This document shows, one piece after another, positions 1 through 9,045 of a DNA stretch of 64,000 nucleotides. The stretch covers positions 488,354 through 552,353 of the forward strand of contig NZ_CP119421.1 of the NCBI RefSeq assembly GCF_030506305.1. Reading direction: 5' to 3'. How positions within the stretch are numbered: position 1 is the first letter of the stretch; every line of letters begins with the position of its first letter. The notes under the pieces were generated by a model. That model was not told the DNA's origin. It was given only the letters and a program-made list of their open reading frames with translations, and made no database searches. The position numbers were made by a program, and so were the translations under genes. This DNA is from Porifericola rhodea (GTDB lineage Bacteria > Bacteroidota > Bacteroidia > Cytophagales > Cyclobacteriaceae).

Positions 1-464
1 AAATTCATGTCCCGATGGGTTATGGCTTTAAAGATGGCTTTATAAAAAAAGTAGGCTACTTTAAAAAATAAACCTTCATTACGCTTTCCTCTTACTACAT
101 GTACAACATCAGCCTCACGATGTACTAATAAGCTTAGTATAGCATGCGGATCATCTTCACCATCTGAGTCCATTACTATAAACTTTTCTACATCCAGACT
201 TTTAGCGTAAAGCAAGCCCTGATAAATGGCTCCCTGATGGCCTAAATTCACTCTTAACGATATAGGGTCAAGATTCATGTTTTTGGCTCCAAAACTAAAT
301 TTAGCCAGCAAATCTGCTGTATTATCAGTAGAGCAGTCATTAACCACTACCACAGTAAAGTGGTAAGGAAGATTCTGTAGCGTATCTTCCAATGAGTGCA
401 AAAACTGAATGATTATCTCATTTTCGTTAAAGCAAGGGGCAATAATAGCGTAGTGGTTATCCAT
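1..464 (-). CDS. Glycosyltransferase family 2 (partial, N-terminal part)
   Basis: Reading leftward from an ATG at 464, the frame stays open to the window edge, giving about 154 residues of an N-terminal GT2 (GT-A fold) domain. It begins MDNHYAIIAPCFNENE, the usual start of the nucleotide-binding beta strand, then VVVNDCSTDNTA, and the metal-binding DxD-type motif appears as VMDSDGEDDP (bases about 155-180). This arrangement resembles DPM1/GtrB-like enzymes that transfer sugars from nucleotide donors to polyprenyl phosphate or cell-surface glycans, but the C-terminus that would show membrane segments is outside the window. The acceptor cannot be inferred. It is separated from the next gene by a 309-base gap. 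Confidence 0.85.
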   Translation of the reverse strand, partial: MDNHYAIIAPCFNENEIIIQFLHSLEDTLQNLPYHFTVVVVNDCSTDNTADLLAKFSFGAKNMNLDPISLRVNLGHQGAIYQGLLYAKSLDVEKFIVMDSDGEDDPHAILSLLVHREADVVHVVRGKRNEGLFFKVAYFFYKAIFKAITHRDMN

Positions 465-773
465 AACATGAAATTAAAAAGTATTTTTTACTATTAAAAT
501 AATTAATGTAATTTTTTTAATTAAACACATTAATTATATCATAAAAAAGCTACATATACTGCTTATATAAAATCACACCCTATGTCTATAGAGTTTAGTT
601 ACATAATTTAAAAATAATTTATATCCGAGGTATTGACCTGATCATATATTTTTCACGGTTTGCATAGGAAATCTTACTCTGTAACTTATGGTAAGTACCT
701 AAAAAAAAGCTACTCTGGTTAGAACCAAAGTAGCTTTACACTTGTGCTATTGTACTTTTACTTCTGTGTTATT
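465..773. other. AT-rich intergenic region
   Basis: This region lies upstream of the glycosyltransferase and downstream of the PhoD-like gene, both on the minus strand. It is very AT-rich and holds one clear element, the minus-strand terminator at 701-737. The remainder (about 465-700) should contain the promoter of the glycosyltransferase gene; I see no small open frame that looks coding and no convincing promoter match. Confidence 0.5.
701..737 (-). terminator. Intrinsic terminator of the phosphoesterase genes
   Basis: A stem pairs 706-713 (AAAGCTAC) with 730-737 (GTAGCTTT) and continues inward through CTGGTT/AACC with one mismatch, leaving a 2-base loop. Read on the minus strand the stem is followed by a run of eight U. 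It sits 36 bases after the stop of the PhoD-like gene at 774. Confidence 0.8.
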
Positions 774-1856
774 TCATGGAAATTGTAGCTCAGCTTGTTG
801 GTATACCTGATTCTCTTTACCTCTAATGCTGGCCGTCACTTGTAAGTTAGGTTCCCATTTAATTTTAAGCACGCCAAAATTAAGTGTAGCCACCAACTCT
901 CCTTCACGATGACGGTTTTCTTCATCGGCTGCCTCATAGGCATGAGTTAATCCACTGGAAGTTATATCGTATACTGGATAGGGAACACCTGCAATATTGA
1001 TTTTGGAGATTTCTCCTATATGCCTATCTCCACTGAGAAAAATTACCCCTTCAGCCTGTGTACTGGTTATCAGTTGGAACAAGCGTTCACGAGAGCTGGA
1101 AAAGTTAGCCCATTTTTCAAAGCCATGGTCTTCAGCAATTACCTGAATACTACTAGCAATAATATGAAGTTGAGCAGTACTCTCGCTTAGCTCATTTTCC
1201 AGCCATTGCCACTGTGCTTCGCCCAGCATGTCTCCCTCAGGATCTACCTCATATCTTTTTCCTGGCACACTACTATCTGTTAGAGTATCGCGAAAATAGC
1301 GAGTATCCAGTAATATAAATTTAACCTGCTTTCCTTCAGGACCAATCGTATAGGATTGGTAAGTACCCTCTGTTTTTCTTTCAGGTAAATCTTGAGGCGC
1401 ATCCAGAAAATCAAACATCAAATCCTGACTTTCTCTTTTCTTGCTAAAATTTTTACCTCCATCGTTAATGCCATAGTCGTGGTCATCCCAAATACCCAAA
1501 ACTGGTATACTTTTATACAGTTTTTGGTAATCTGTCTGGTACTTTTGCTGTAGATACATGGCTTTCATCTCCTGCATGTCATGGGTATCGCCATAAATAT
1601 TATCCCCCAGCCATAGCCATAAGTCTGGTTTGTTAGCTAGTATAGGCTCCCACAAAGGTTGAGGAGCATCCTGCTTGTTGCACGAACCAAATGCAATAGT
1701 GGTAAGCACCTGATCTTGTTTGATTTCTGCAGCCTCCTCACTGGTTAAGCTTTTTTTAAGTAGCTCATCCATATTTTCTTTATTGCCAGAGTTACAACTC
1801 AGGATAAAGCTCAGGCATACGCATGCAGCAGCTATGGTTCTAATAGTTTTTGTCAT
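774..1856 (-). CDS. PhoD-like alkaline phosphatase family lipoprotein
   Basis: This is a 360-residue PhoD-like metallophosphoesterase. Residues 1-21 are a lipoprotein signal ending in FILSC, so Cys21 would be lipidated and the enzyme anchored to a membrane facing the periplasm or surface. Family motifs are in order: FGSCN (56-60), LGDNIYGD (83-90), WDDHDYG (123-129) and SGDRHIGE near residue 276, which supply the di-metal ligands of PhoD-type enzymes. Known members hydrolyse phosphomonoesters or phosphodiesters. It starts 2 bp after the stop of the upstream calcineurin-like gene, so the two are almost certainly co-transcribed and translationally coupled. The substrate is unknown; organic phosphate scavenging is an inference from the pair. 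Confidence 0.9.
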   Translation of the reverse strand: MTKTIRTIAAACVCLSFILSCNSGNKENMDELLKKSLTSEEAAEIKQDQVLTTIAFGSCNKQDAPQPLWEPILANKPDLWLWLGDNIYGDTHDMQEMKAMYLQQKYQTDYQKLYKSIPVLGIWDDHDYGINDGGKNFSKKRESQDLMFDFLDAPQDLPERKTEGTYQSYTIGPEGKQVKFILLDTRYFRDTLTDSSVPGKRYEVDPEGDMLGEAQWQWLENELSESTAQLHIIASSIQVIAEDHGFEKWANFSSSRERLFQLITSTQAEGVIFLSGDRHIGEISKINIAGVPYPVYDITSSGLTHAYEAADEENRHREGELVATLNFGVLKIKWEPNLQVTASIRGKENQVYQQAELQFP

Positions 1857-1858
1857 TA

Positions 1859-3454
1859 TTATTCTTCTGATTCTTCGAGCCCTTCAGGCTTAGCTATTTT
1901 ATAAGTGTGCGTTTGAGTAAATTTTCTTCCAAACATATCGGTAGCTTCTACTTCTATGGTATGCTCACCTTCTGCAAGGTCTGTAGGTATGCGGGCCCTC
2001 CACAAATGTCTGGATTCTACCGCATTGGAAGGCCTACGGCCTGGCAACAAGTTTTCTGTATAGTCCCACTCATGCAGTAGGCCTAAAAAAGAGGGATCCA
2101 CATCTATCGTATAATACATATCCTGCCACTCACCATTGTCTACCTTATAGCGTAACTCCGCATTTTCGCTCCCCTGAAAAAAGTTAGCATAAATACCAGC
2201 CGATGTACGCTTATTCTGCGCCAGCACTTTAGGAGCGAATATACGCATTCTGTAGTCTTTATCTTCTCCTACCACTTTGTAGTCCAGTTCATACTGATTC
2301 CCCTTAAAAGTTATAAAGGCATAACCTTTGGGTGTACCGTCTCTCATAGTAGACAGCGGAATACCATTTTCATCCAGCGTGCCAGAATACCAGTCGCCAG
2401 AAGTAGTACCTACATTATAATGGTGGTGAGGCTTATCTCTTTTCCAGCCATCTTCTTTAGTAAAAAAATCATGCCTTTGCAGGTGGGTATGGGCTGAAAG
2501 AGATAAAGTGTTAGGGTAATCTGCCAAAAGCTCAAACAGTCTCTCTCTATCTTCGTCTTTAAAGGTATCGCCACCTTCAGGGTCAAACAAAGGAATATGT
2601 ACAGAAAGTACAATCAGATGATCTTTAGGAACTTGCTTTAGGTCATTTTCCAGAAAGGTAAACATATCTTCACGAAAGCCACCCCAATACCCTTTACCAT
2701 CGCGAGGGTCTGGATACATGACATCATCCAGCACTACAAAGTGTACTTTGCCATAGTTAAATGCGTAGTTAGCAGGTCCGTAAGTTGCCTCAAAGGTCTC
2801 ATCTGCCAGGGTATCAGCTTCCACATCAAAGTTCATATCGTGGTTACCATATACGTTCCACCAGGGAATACCCACACGGCTGATTGCCTTATTATAGGGT
2901 TTGAACAGATCCAGGTTGTCTCCTACCAAATCTCCCAGGCTTAGCCCAAAAGGTATTCCTTCTATGCCAGCTACTTCTTCTACTACTGCTCTGTCAAAAA
3001 AGTCAACTTCCTGCTCCGTATAAGGCTGTGGATCTCCAAAAAAAAGTGCAGTAAAATTGTCTTCTACCTGGGAAGGTAGCAATGCAAAATCTACTGATTT
3101 AGGCAGTTTGCCAGTTGGCGCTACACCTTCAAACTTTAGCTTTGGAGAACCTTCCGGTTTATGAATATAGTAATATTGAGGCAAATTGAGCTCATTTACC
3201 GGAAGCTCATACTTACTGGGCTTAATTACAAAGATGATATCGTCGTTATCTACCGGAATAGTGTAGGCACCTTTTTCATTGGTAAGAACTACATCTCTAC
3301 CGTTTGATACTGATACACCGGCAATGCCCTTTTCTTTTCTGTCTTTTTTACCATTTTCGTTCTGGTCCAGGTAGACGACACCATTCGCTTGCTGCTGCGC
3401 CTGAGCAAACGAAAAACAGCAAAGAATGCTGAGGGATAGAAATAAAGATTTCAT
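1859..3454 (-). CDS. Secreted calcineurin-like phosphoesterase, three-domain type
   Basis: The protein has 531 residues and a cleavable signal peptide (about 1-20, ending AQA-Q). A beta-sandwich N-domain (about 22-125, metallophos_N type, with an EF-hand-like DQNENGKKD stretch) precedes the catalytic Metallophos domain, with GDPQPY (140-145), GDLVGD (174-179), GNHD (203-206), SVHIP and SAHTHLQRH. The C-terminal part from about 395 matches the metallophosphatase C-domain seen in Bacteroidota members. The motifs provide the di-metal centre of purple-phosphatase-like hydrolases. The gene ends 2 bp before the PhoD-like gene and follows the TonB receptor gene after a terminator. Specific substrate unknown. 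Confidence 0.88.
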   Translation of the reverse strand: MKSLFLSLSILCCFSFAQAQQQANGVVYLDQNENGKKDRKEKGIAGVSVSNGRDVVLTNEKGAYTIPVDNDDIIFVIKPSKYELPVNELNLPQYYYIHKPEGSPKLKFEGVAPTGKLPKSVDFALLPSQVEDNFTALFFGDPQPYTEQEVDFFDRAVVEEVAGIEGIPFGLSLGDLVGDNLDLFKPYNKAISRVGIPWWNVYGNHDMNFDVEADTLADETFEATYGPANYAFNYGKVHFVVLDDVMYPDPRDGKGYWGGFREDMFTFLENDLKQVPKDHLIVLSVHIPLFDPEGGDTFKDEDRERLFELLADYPNTLSLSAHTHLQRHDFFTKEDGWKRDKPHHHYNVGTTSGDWYSGTLDENGIPLSTMRDGTPKGYAFITFKGNQYELDYKVVGEDKDYRMRIFAPKVLAQNKRTSAGIYANFFQGSENAELRYKVDNGEWQDMYYTIDVDPSFLGLLHEWDYTENLLPGRRPSNAVESRHLWRARIPTDLAEGEHTIEVEATDMFGRKFTQTHTYKIAKPEGLEESEE

Positions 3455-3499
3455 GATGTGTTAGCTTAAGGTTAGGTCTGATTAAGTAGGCGCAAAATA

Positions 3500-3527
3500 A
3501 AAAAAGAGACCCAGCTTGGGTCTCTTT
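3500..3527 (-). terminator. Intrinsic terminator after the TonB receptor gene
   Basis: A perfect 11-bp stem (3503-3513 with 3517-3527, AAAGAGACCCA/TGGGTCTCTTT) with a 3-base loop is followed on the minus strand by a U-rich tail. It lies 46 bases past the receptor stop and 46 bases before the phosphoesterase start, so the phosphoesterases are expressed either by read-through or from their own promoter. Confidence 0.85.
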
Positions 3528-3572
3528 CTTATATGAAGTTTATGTTAAAGCCTTGCGGCCCATGTTCAAATA

Positions 3573-6284
3573 CTAGAACCTAACTTTAAGACCTGCATTC
3601 CAGGTTCTACCAAATCCGTAGTATACTCTGTTAAAAATACTTCCGTTGTCTCCCACTTGCATATCTCCTTCTCTGGCAGGGTCGTAAAGAACGTTAGATT
3701 CAGACTCAGCCATATACTCTTCGTCCAGAATATTGTTAACATTTAAGTTTACGGTAAGATCCAGTCCGCTTACATTAAACTGGTACGACAAACCACCATC
3801 CAGCAGGCTATATGAAGGTAGCTGCCACGCCTGATTGCCTTCTTCTGCGAACGAATCGTCTGTTGCTATGTCAAAGTCAGCATAAATACGATCTGCATAG
3901 TAGTAAGAAGCATAAACGCGGAAGCCTTCAAAAGCTTCGTAATTGGCACCCAGATTTAAGGTAGTCTGAGCAGCATCAGGAATTTTAACATCTTCCATAA
4001 ACAATGTCTCCGTTCCCAAAGGCTGACGGTCGTTATCAAATATTTCAGCATTAAAGTTATCAGTATATCTCCAGTTACCTAAAGATGCCATGGCAGTAAT
4101 GTTCAAACGCTCAACAGGTGATGCAGTAAGGTCTAACTCTATACCCTGGTGAAGCTGGCTGATGTTGCTAAAATTAGCGGTACCATCTGCGCCGTCAACC
4201 GATACGCCACGGCTAATCTGACGATTAGACCATTGAGTACTGTACGCGTTTAAGTTAGCACTAAGGTATGCGCTTCTAAAACCATAACCTACCTCAATAG
4301 CATATACGTCCTGGTTTTCCACATCTTCGTCTACCTCATTAGAGTAGTTGATGAACACATTGTCAAAGATGGGTTGCTGAGAGAAGTAACCACCATTTAC
4401 AAATACATTGTGCTGATCGTTGATATTGTAGTTAGCACCTGCTTTAACAGTACCTCCCAGGAAGTTCTCCCAATCAGACTCTTGTGCAGGATCGCTATCT
4501 TCATACAGGAAGTAGTCAATTCTTTTATATCCCTGGTTAGAAAATGAACCAGAACCAAAGACGGTAAGGTCACCTACGCTATACTCTAACTGAGCAAATG
4601 CACCCAGCCAGTTTACCAAACCATCGTTGTAGTAATCTATTTCGTTACCATCAGCTCTGCCTTCGTCAGTTACATAATGCTCAGGATTGTTGATGTTATC
4701 ATCATCATAATAAGCATCAAGTCCCAGTAGGTCTTCTAACCTACGGTAGTGCAGTCCTTTGTAGTAACGAGCATCAATACCAGCTACCAAAGTAAGGCTT
4801 TCGTTTATTTCGTGAGTCAGGTTAGAAAGTATACCGTACCAGTTGTGCTCGTTCATAGAAGCTCTTCTGATAAAACCATTTCTGTAAGACTCCGCTACAT
4901 TCTGACCTGCAAACGGACCGCTGTAGTTAGCATCAAATGTTTCTACACCAGGACCAGACCAAGGCAGACGGTCATCACCAAAATCGGCAACTGAACCACC
5001 CTGATTCCAGCTTCTGATATCTTCCCAGCGAACAATACCCTGATCATTTCTGAACCTGCTAGATGTTCTGTAGCTTCCATTAATTTGTCCGAGGTCGCCT
5101 GTTCCACCACCTCTACCCAAAGAAACGTAAGCAGAAGTTGCCAATTCAGTTTTGTCAGAGATTGTCCAGTAGTGGTTTAGAAAAGCTTTAGGCTTGTGGT
5201 AGAAGTTTTTTCTCCAAGAGAACTCTTCCCCATCAAGATTACCCCACTGTGGATTGTACTTGATACCTCTTTCTTCAATGGTTTGTATGGTTACACCATC
5301 GTAGCTTCCGTATTCTCTCTGATGGTGCCACTGAGGGGCGCCCAGCACTGTAAAGTTAAGCGCATGCTGACTGTTGAACTGCTTGGCCAGCGATGCGAAG
5401 TATGACCATCCGTTAAACTGTGTACCATCAGCATATCCGTCTCCCTGGGTATGTGTACCTTGTAAAGTAAATGCCCAACCGTTATCACCTAATCCGGTAG
5501 ACAGTACAAGACCGTACTTCTGGTAGCCATCGTTACCAACACCTACAGATACAGCACCACCTTTTTTCATTTCAGCAGCATTAGTAATGATGTTGATTGT
5601 ACCTCCAACTGAAGAAACAGCTAATTTAGAAGCACTTAAACCACGTTGTACCTGTATACTGCTAGTTACATCAGACAAGCCAGCCCAGTTTGACCAGTAT
5701 ACCCAGCCATTTTCCATATCGTTTACCGGAATACCATTGATCATCACAGCGACATTACGCTGGTCAAATCCGCGAACGTTGATTCTGGCATCACCAAAAC
5801 CACCACCCTGCTTGGTTACATAAACAGAAGGAGTAGAACGTAGGATTTCAGGAAACTCCTGGTTACCAATTTTTTGCTCTATTTCTCTTCCTTTGATTGT
5901 AGAAACAGCTACTGGAGTTTTTCTGTCTATGGCTACAGAAGCGATTACCTCAATCTCTTCCAGGCCTACTGCGCCTTCGCCTAAAGTTACAGAACCAACA
6001 TTAGTCGTCTGATTTGCCTTAATATTAACTGGCAGGCTAATTGTCTCGTAGCCTAAATAAGTAATTGTAAGCGTTTGTGCTCCACTAGGAATGCCAGAAA
6101 GCATAAAATTACCTTCAATGTCAGATACCGTACCGGTAGTAGTACCTTCTAACATTACATTGGCGCCTATCAGCACTTCTTGAGTATTCTCATCAAGGAT
6201 AACTCCTTTGACGGCACCCGTTTGAGCTGCTGCCTGGAAGGACACAAATAGTAGCCCACAAATGATGTGTAAAATTCTTCTCAT
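3573..6284 (-). CDS. TonB-dependent outer-membrane receptor with carboxypeptidase-like domain
   Basis: This 903-residue receptor has a signal peptide (1-20, ending AAA-Q), a CarboxypepD_reg-like beta-sandwich (about 22-110, GAVKGVILDENTQEVLIGAN), a plug domain (about 120-240, with INVRGFDQRNVAVMINGIPV and GGTINIITN), and a C-terminal 22-strand-type barrel ending in KVRF, a typical aromatic-terminated outer-membrane signal. Such receptors import large or scarce nutrients using TonB-ExbBD energy. There is no SusD partner next to it, so it is unlikely to be a classic polysaccharide-utilisation receptor. The downstream genes are two secreted phosphoesterases, which suggests, but does not prove, uptake of a phosphorylated or phosphate-containing compound. 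A paired direct repeat lies upstream. Confidence 0.92.
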   Translation of the reverse strand: MRRILHIICGLLFVSFQAAAQTGAVKGVILDENTQEVLIGANVMLEGTTTGTVSDIEGNFMLSGIPSGAQTLTITYLGYETISLPVNIKANQTTNVGSVTLGEGAVGLEEIEVIASVAIDRKTPVAVSTIKGREIEQKIGNQEFPEILRSTPSVYVTKQGGGFGDARINVRGFDQRNVAVMINGIPVNDMENGWVYWSNWAGLSDVTSSIQVQRGLSASKLAVSSVGGTINIITNAAEMKKGGAVSVGVGNDGYQKYGLVLSTGLGDNGWAFTLQGTHTQGDGYADGTQFNGWSYFASLAKQFNSQHALNFTVLGAPQWHHQREYGSYDGVTIQTIEERGIKYNPQWGNLDGEEFSWRKNFYHKPKAFLNHYWTISDKTELATSAYVSLGRGGGTGDLGQINGSYRTSSRFRNDQGIVRWEDIRSWNQGGSVADFGDDRLPWSGPGVETFDANYSGPFAGQNVAESYRNGFIRRASMNEHNWYGILSNLTHEINESLTLVAGIDARYYKGLHYRRLEDLLGLDAYYDDDNINNPEHYVTDEGRADGNEIDYYNDGLVNWLGAFAQLEYSVGDLTVFGSGSFSNQGYKRIDYFLYEDSDPAQESDWENFLGGTVKAGANYNINDQHNVFVNGGYFSQQPIFDNVFINYSNEVDEDVENQDVYAIEVGYGFRSAYLSANLNAYSTQWSNRQISRGVSVDGADGTANFSNISQLHQGIELDLTASPVERLNITAMASLGNWRYTDNFNAEIFDNDRQPLGTETLFMEDVKIPDAAQTTLNLGANYEAFEGFRVYASYYYADRIYADFDIATDDSFAEEGNQAWQLPSYSLLDGGLSYQFNVSGLDLTVNLNVNNILDEEYMAESESNVLYDPAREGDMQVGDNGSIFNRVYYGFGRTWNAGLKVRF

Positions 6285-6364
6285 AACTTAAGGGTATGTT
6301 TTTAAGATATATTCGCAAAGTTCAACATCAATCCCTTAAGGTAAAGCCTTTTACTTTTTATCGA

Positions 6365-6405
6365 AATATTAAGTTAAGATTTACTTCTTAATATTAACTT
6401 AACAT
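6365..6405 (-). promoter_or_regulatory. Tandem 16-bp direct repeat upstream of the TonB receptor gene
   Basis: AATATTAAGTTAAGAT (6365-6380) and AATATTAACTTAACAT (6390-6405) match at 14 of 16 positions and are spaced 25 bp apart. They lie 80-120 bp upstream of the receptor start. The TTAA-rich halves resemble tandem-repeat sites bound by response regulators such as PhoB/PhoP; that assignment is only suggested by the downstream phosphatases. They could also be AT-rich coincidence. Confidence 0.4.
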
Positions 6406-6415
6406 TACACTTCTC

Positions 6416-7462
6416 TTACACATCATTTTGCTCAGGCATACCTTCGTAATTTGGTATGATCACTTCATTTTTTTGGCTTAAATCCATAATCTCGCGCAAG
6501 AAGGCATCAGTCTCCCGCAAGACACCTTTCCAGTCATTAGAACGAATATATGAGCTGATTACATGGTTGCCAGCTTCGGGAAATGCAACTTTTCTTTTTT
6601 GTTCGTTTGGGGTTCCCAGTTCTTCAAACATACGCAACATAGCTTCTACTGAAACTACCTTATCCTGTTCTTCTTCATTTTTGTAGTAATAGCCTAAAAA
6701 AACCGGGCACTTAACTTTACTAAAGGTTTCTTCAGTCATGGTGTTTTCTACTAATCCTGCCAGGGCTATATAACCTTCTATATAGTATAGCCTTGACCAG
6801 TACTGCTTTGTTAAGCCGCTTCGTTCTTCTACGATGTACTCCCCCCCTACTACCTGTTCCATCATTTGCCTGCCCCAGGGGCGGTTAAGCAAAAACAAAT
6901 TTTCGTCTTGGGGTGCGATAATAGGAGAGTACAATACCAAAGCTGCCAGATCTGGATTTTCAGAGGCGATATACAGGCCCAGCGCTCCTCCGGTTGAGGT
7001 GCCCATAACAATCACTTTCTCACCTATGGCTTTACCTACCGCTACAGCCTGCTTAGCTGAGGCCAGTAAACTTTCTGTAGTTAGACTTTTAAAAGCTGAA
7101 TCCGATTCTATACCATGTTCTTTTAAGCGAGACAAATACAGATTGCAGCCATATTTTTCTGCTATCAATCTATGTACCGGCTCACCCTCGCCCTGGCTGG
7201 CACCAAAGCCATGGAGGTACACTATACTATAAGAAGTCTTTTGCTTACTACTATCAGCCCAGATAATTCGAGCTTCATTATCAGGTTTTACAAAAGGATT
7301 GTCTTTCTCCTGCTGAATAATTTCTTCTTCCAATCTACTGAGTTCAGTAGTGACAGCCGGTAGTCGGCCGCTCAATGATCCATGATTCGGTTTTGGCCCC
7401 ATACTATATACTCCTGCTGTTAATGCTACAATTATTCCCAGACCATATAAAGCTTTTTTCAT
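6416..7462 (-). CDS. Alpha/beta hydrolase (serine hydrolase), membrane-anchored or exported
   Basis: The 348-residue protein begins with an uncleaved-looking hydrophobic segment (about 4-21), then an alpha/beta-hydrolase domain of the monoacylglycerol lipase/serine aminopeptidase S33 type. The oxyanion-region motif YLHGFGAS is at 82-89, the nucleophile elbow GTSTG at 154-158 gives Ser156, and the C-terminal GNHV (about residue 300) supplies the catalytic His; an acidic residue of the triad is probably near the GYYYKNEEEQDKVV stretch. Substrate cannot be told from sequence. It ends 131 bp before the TonB receptor start, with regulatory repeats between, so it is probably a separate transcription unit. 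Confidence 0.82.
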   Translation of the reverse strand: MKKALYGLGIIVALTAGVYSMGPKPNHGSLSGRLPAVTTELSRLEEEIIQQEKDNPFVKPDNEARIIWADSSKQKTSYSIVYLHGFGASQGEGEPVHRLIAEKYGCNLYLSRLKEHGIESDSAFKSLTTESLLASAKQAVAVGKAIGEKVIVMGTSTGGALGLYIASENPDLAALVLYSPIIAPQDENLFLLNRPWGRQMMEQVVGGEYIVEERSGLTKQYWSRLYYIEGYIALAGLVENTMTEETFSKVKCPVFLGYYYKNEEEQDKVVSVEAMLRMFEELGTPNEQKRKVAFPEAGNHVISSYIRSNDWKGVLRETDAFLREIMDLSQKNEVIIPNYEGMPEQNDV

Positions 7463-7883
7463 TTGGCATTCATATTAATGGTTGTGAAGTGCATGAAGGT
7501 AGTTAATTACAACTACAGGCTAAGACTATGATACTAATTATTATAAGCTTCTAAAAAGAATAATTAATGTCTAGCTAGAAGTAGAGCTTAAATAAAGCCT
7601 GTTAGTTTGTTAAAACTAAAGCCTTAGCTGAATGATAAAATTGATTTTTAAGAATTTTAAGGCTCCACGCTGCTATTTTTTTAAAATCCTACAAAGCTAA
7701 CAAAAAAGGCCATTTCCTGTAAAAAAAGCCACCTTTGAGTATTCATGCGTACGGTTACGAGAAAAATTGAAGGTTTTCAGGTATATATTTTTATATAAAT
7801 ATTTATATTTATTCATAAAATGTTTATATTTGTATTAGATAATACATCAGACAGATCAAACATAAGAATTGAACTTATAAGAC
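7463..7883. other. Divergent intergenic region
   Basis: This 421-bp gap separates the leftward hydrolase gene from the rightward T9SS cargo gene and should hold both promoters. It is AT-rich. It has a -7-like TATATTTG at 7825-7832 facing right and a short 10-bp palindrome TCTAGCTAGA at 7570-7579. I see no small coding frame. Confidence 0.5.
7825..7832 (+). promoter_or_regulatory. Putative Bacteroidota -7 promoter element
   Basis: TATATTTG matches the phylum's TAnnTTTG -7 consensus and lies 52 bp before the start codon of the T9SS cargo gene. A matching TTTG at -33 is not evident, so the call is tentative. Confidence 0.35.
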
Positions 7884-8966
7884 ATGAAAAATTTAATCTC
7901 ACTACTCGTCTTAGTTTTAATCGCTCAGTCAACTCTTGCTCAAAATACATCTCGTAACAATTATAAAGGTCTCTGGAATACCAACAGCACTTGGTTAGAT
8001 AACTCTGCCCCTACTACTAACGGTAGTTATAATCCCCCAATCACTATTCAGGGCTACATCACCCGTGCAGGTAACCTCACCATTTCTAACGGAACTACCT
8101 TAACAGTTAATGATACACTTTGGGTAGAAGGAGACCTTACTTTGTCTGGTGGAGGAACGCTAAGAATTGGCAACGAAGGCCTATTGATAGTTGACGGGAA
8201 TACCAATGCTAATAATGGGGCTAACATTGATGTTGATGGAATTGTAGTTGTATTAGGTAATGTAAATATGGCTAATGGAGTAAATGTGGATCCTAATGGT
8301 GGTGAACCCTATGTCTTCGGGCAAACCAGATATGGAGGAGCTAACTACTCGGCAGCGGTTCCTGGAGAATCTAACCTGGCAAACGACTATCCAGAGCTCT
8401 ACCAACAAATCATGAATCGAACGTTACCTGTAGAATTAGTATCGTTTACCGCCAAAGCAAATTCAAGTACTGTACTTTTGGAGTGGTCCACGGCCATGGA
8501 AAAAAACTTTGACTACTTTACAGTAGAGCGTGCTAATGCTGACCTTAACTTTCAATCTATTGGAGAAGTGCGTGGTCAGGGAAATAAGAACACAGAAACT
8601 TTTTACAGTTTTGAGGATCGCCACCCTCGCAAAGGACAGGCCTACTACCGACTGAAAGCTACAGATTTTGATGGCTCTGTAGAGTATCATAAAGTAACTG
8701 CTGTGTATTTTGAAGGCCTTGCTTCTTTTAATACCAAAGTATACCCCAACCCGGTTAACTCAAACCAAATGACTATTGAAAGTACCAATAGTCTTACGCA
8801 AAATATTAAACTGCTGGACCTGAGTGGAAAAGCAGTATACACCCAAAGTATTCAAATGGGTAAAAACGAAATTAATCTGCCTGCCTCAGTAAAGCCTGGT
8901 GCTTACCTCCTGCTTATGGAGAACGAACAAGGCCTGCAAAGCCAGGAAAGAATTATGATCTTATAA
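7884..8966 (+). CDS. Secreted protein with type IX secretion sorting domain
   Basis: The 360-residue protein has a Sec signal peptide (1-19, ending TLA-Q), an Asn/Gly/Thr-rich beta-helix-like region (about 45-150, with repeating LTISNGTTL and LTLSGGGTL turns), a middle beta domain that starts LPVELVSFTAKANSS, and a C-terminal Por-type sorting domain (about 285-360, VYPNPVNSNQMTIES ... KPGAYLL). The LPVELxxF linker plus Por tail is a common arrangement in Bacteroidota cargo that is moved across the outer membrane by the type IX system and attached or released. The N-terminal region suggests an adhesin or a carbohydrate-binding role, but no catalytic motif is visible. It stands alone, with its own terminator. 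Confidence 0.85.
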   Translation: MKNLISLLVLVLIAQSTLAQNTSRNNYKGLWNTNSTWLDNSAPTTNGSYNPPITIQGYITRAGNLTISNGTTLTVNDTLWVEGDLTLSGGGTLRIGNEGLLIVDGNTNANNGANIDVDGIVVVLGNVNMANGVNVDPNGGEPYVFGQTRYGGANYSAAVPGESNLANDYPELYQQIMNRTLPVELVSFTAKANSSTVLLEWSTAMEKNFDYFTVERANADLNFQSIGEVRGQGNKNTETFYSFEDRHPRKGQAYYRLKATDFDGSVEYHKVTAVYFEGLASFNTKVYPNPVNSNQMTIESTNSLTQNIKLLDLSGKAVYTQSIQMGKNEINLPASVKPGAYLLLMENEQGLQSQERIMIL

Positions 8967-8988
8967 GTTTGGTTTAAAAATAGGTTAT

Positions 8989-9024
8989 AGCAGAAGGTGG
9001 GCATTGCCTGCCTTTTGCTTTTTT
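8989..9024 (+). terminator. Intrinsic terminator of the T9SS cargo gene
   Basis: A 14-bp stem with three G-U pairs (8989 onward, AGCAGAAGG... with ...CCTTTTGCT) ends at 9019 and runs into six T. It lies 23 bases after the stop codon. Confidence 0.8.
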
Positions 9025-9045
9025 GTATCTACTTACTTCTCCTGT

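Noticed and set aside
7570-7579. Short palindrome TCTAGCTAGA
   Set aside because: Ten bases of palindrome are expected by chance in AT-rich sequence of this length, and nothing else supports a site.
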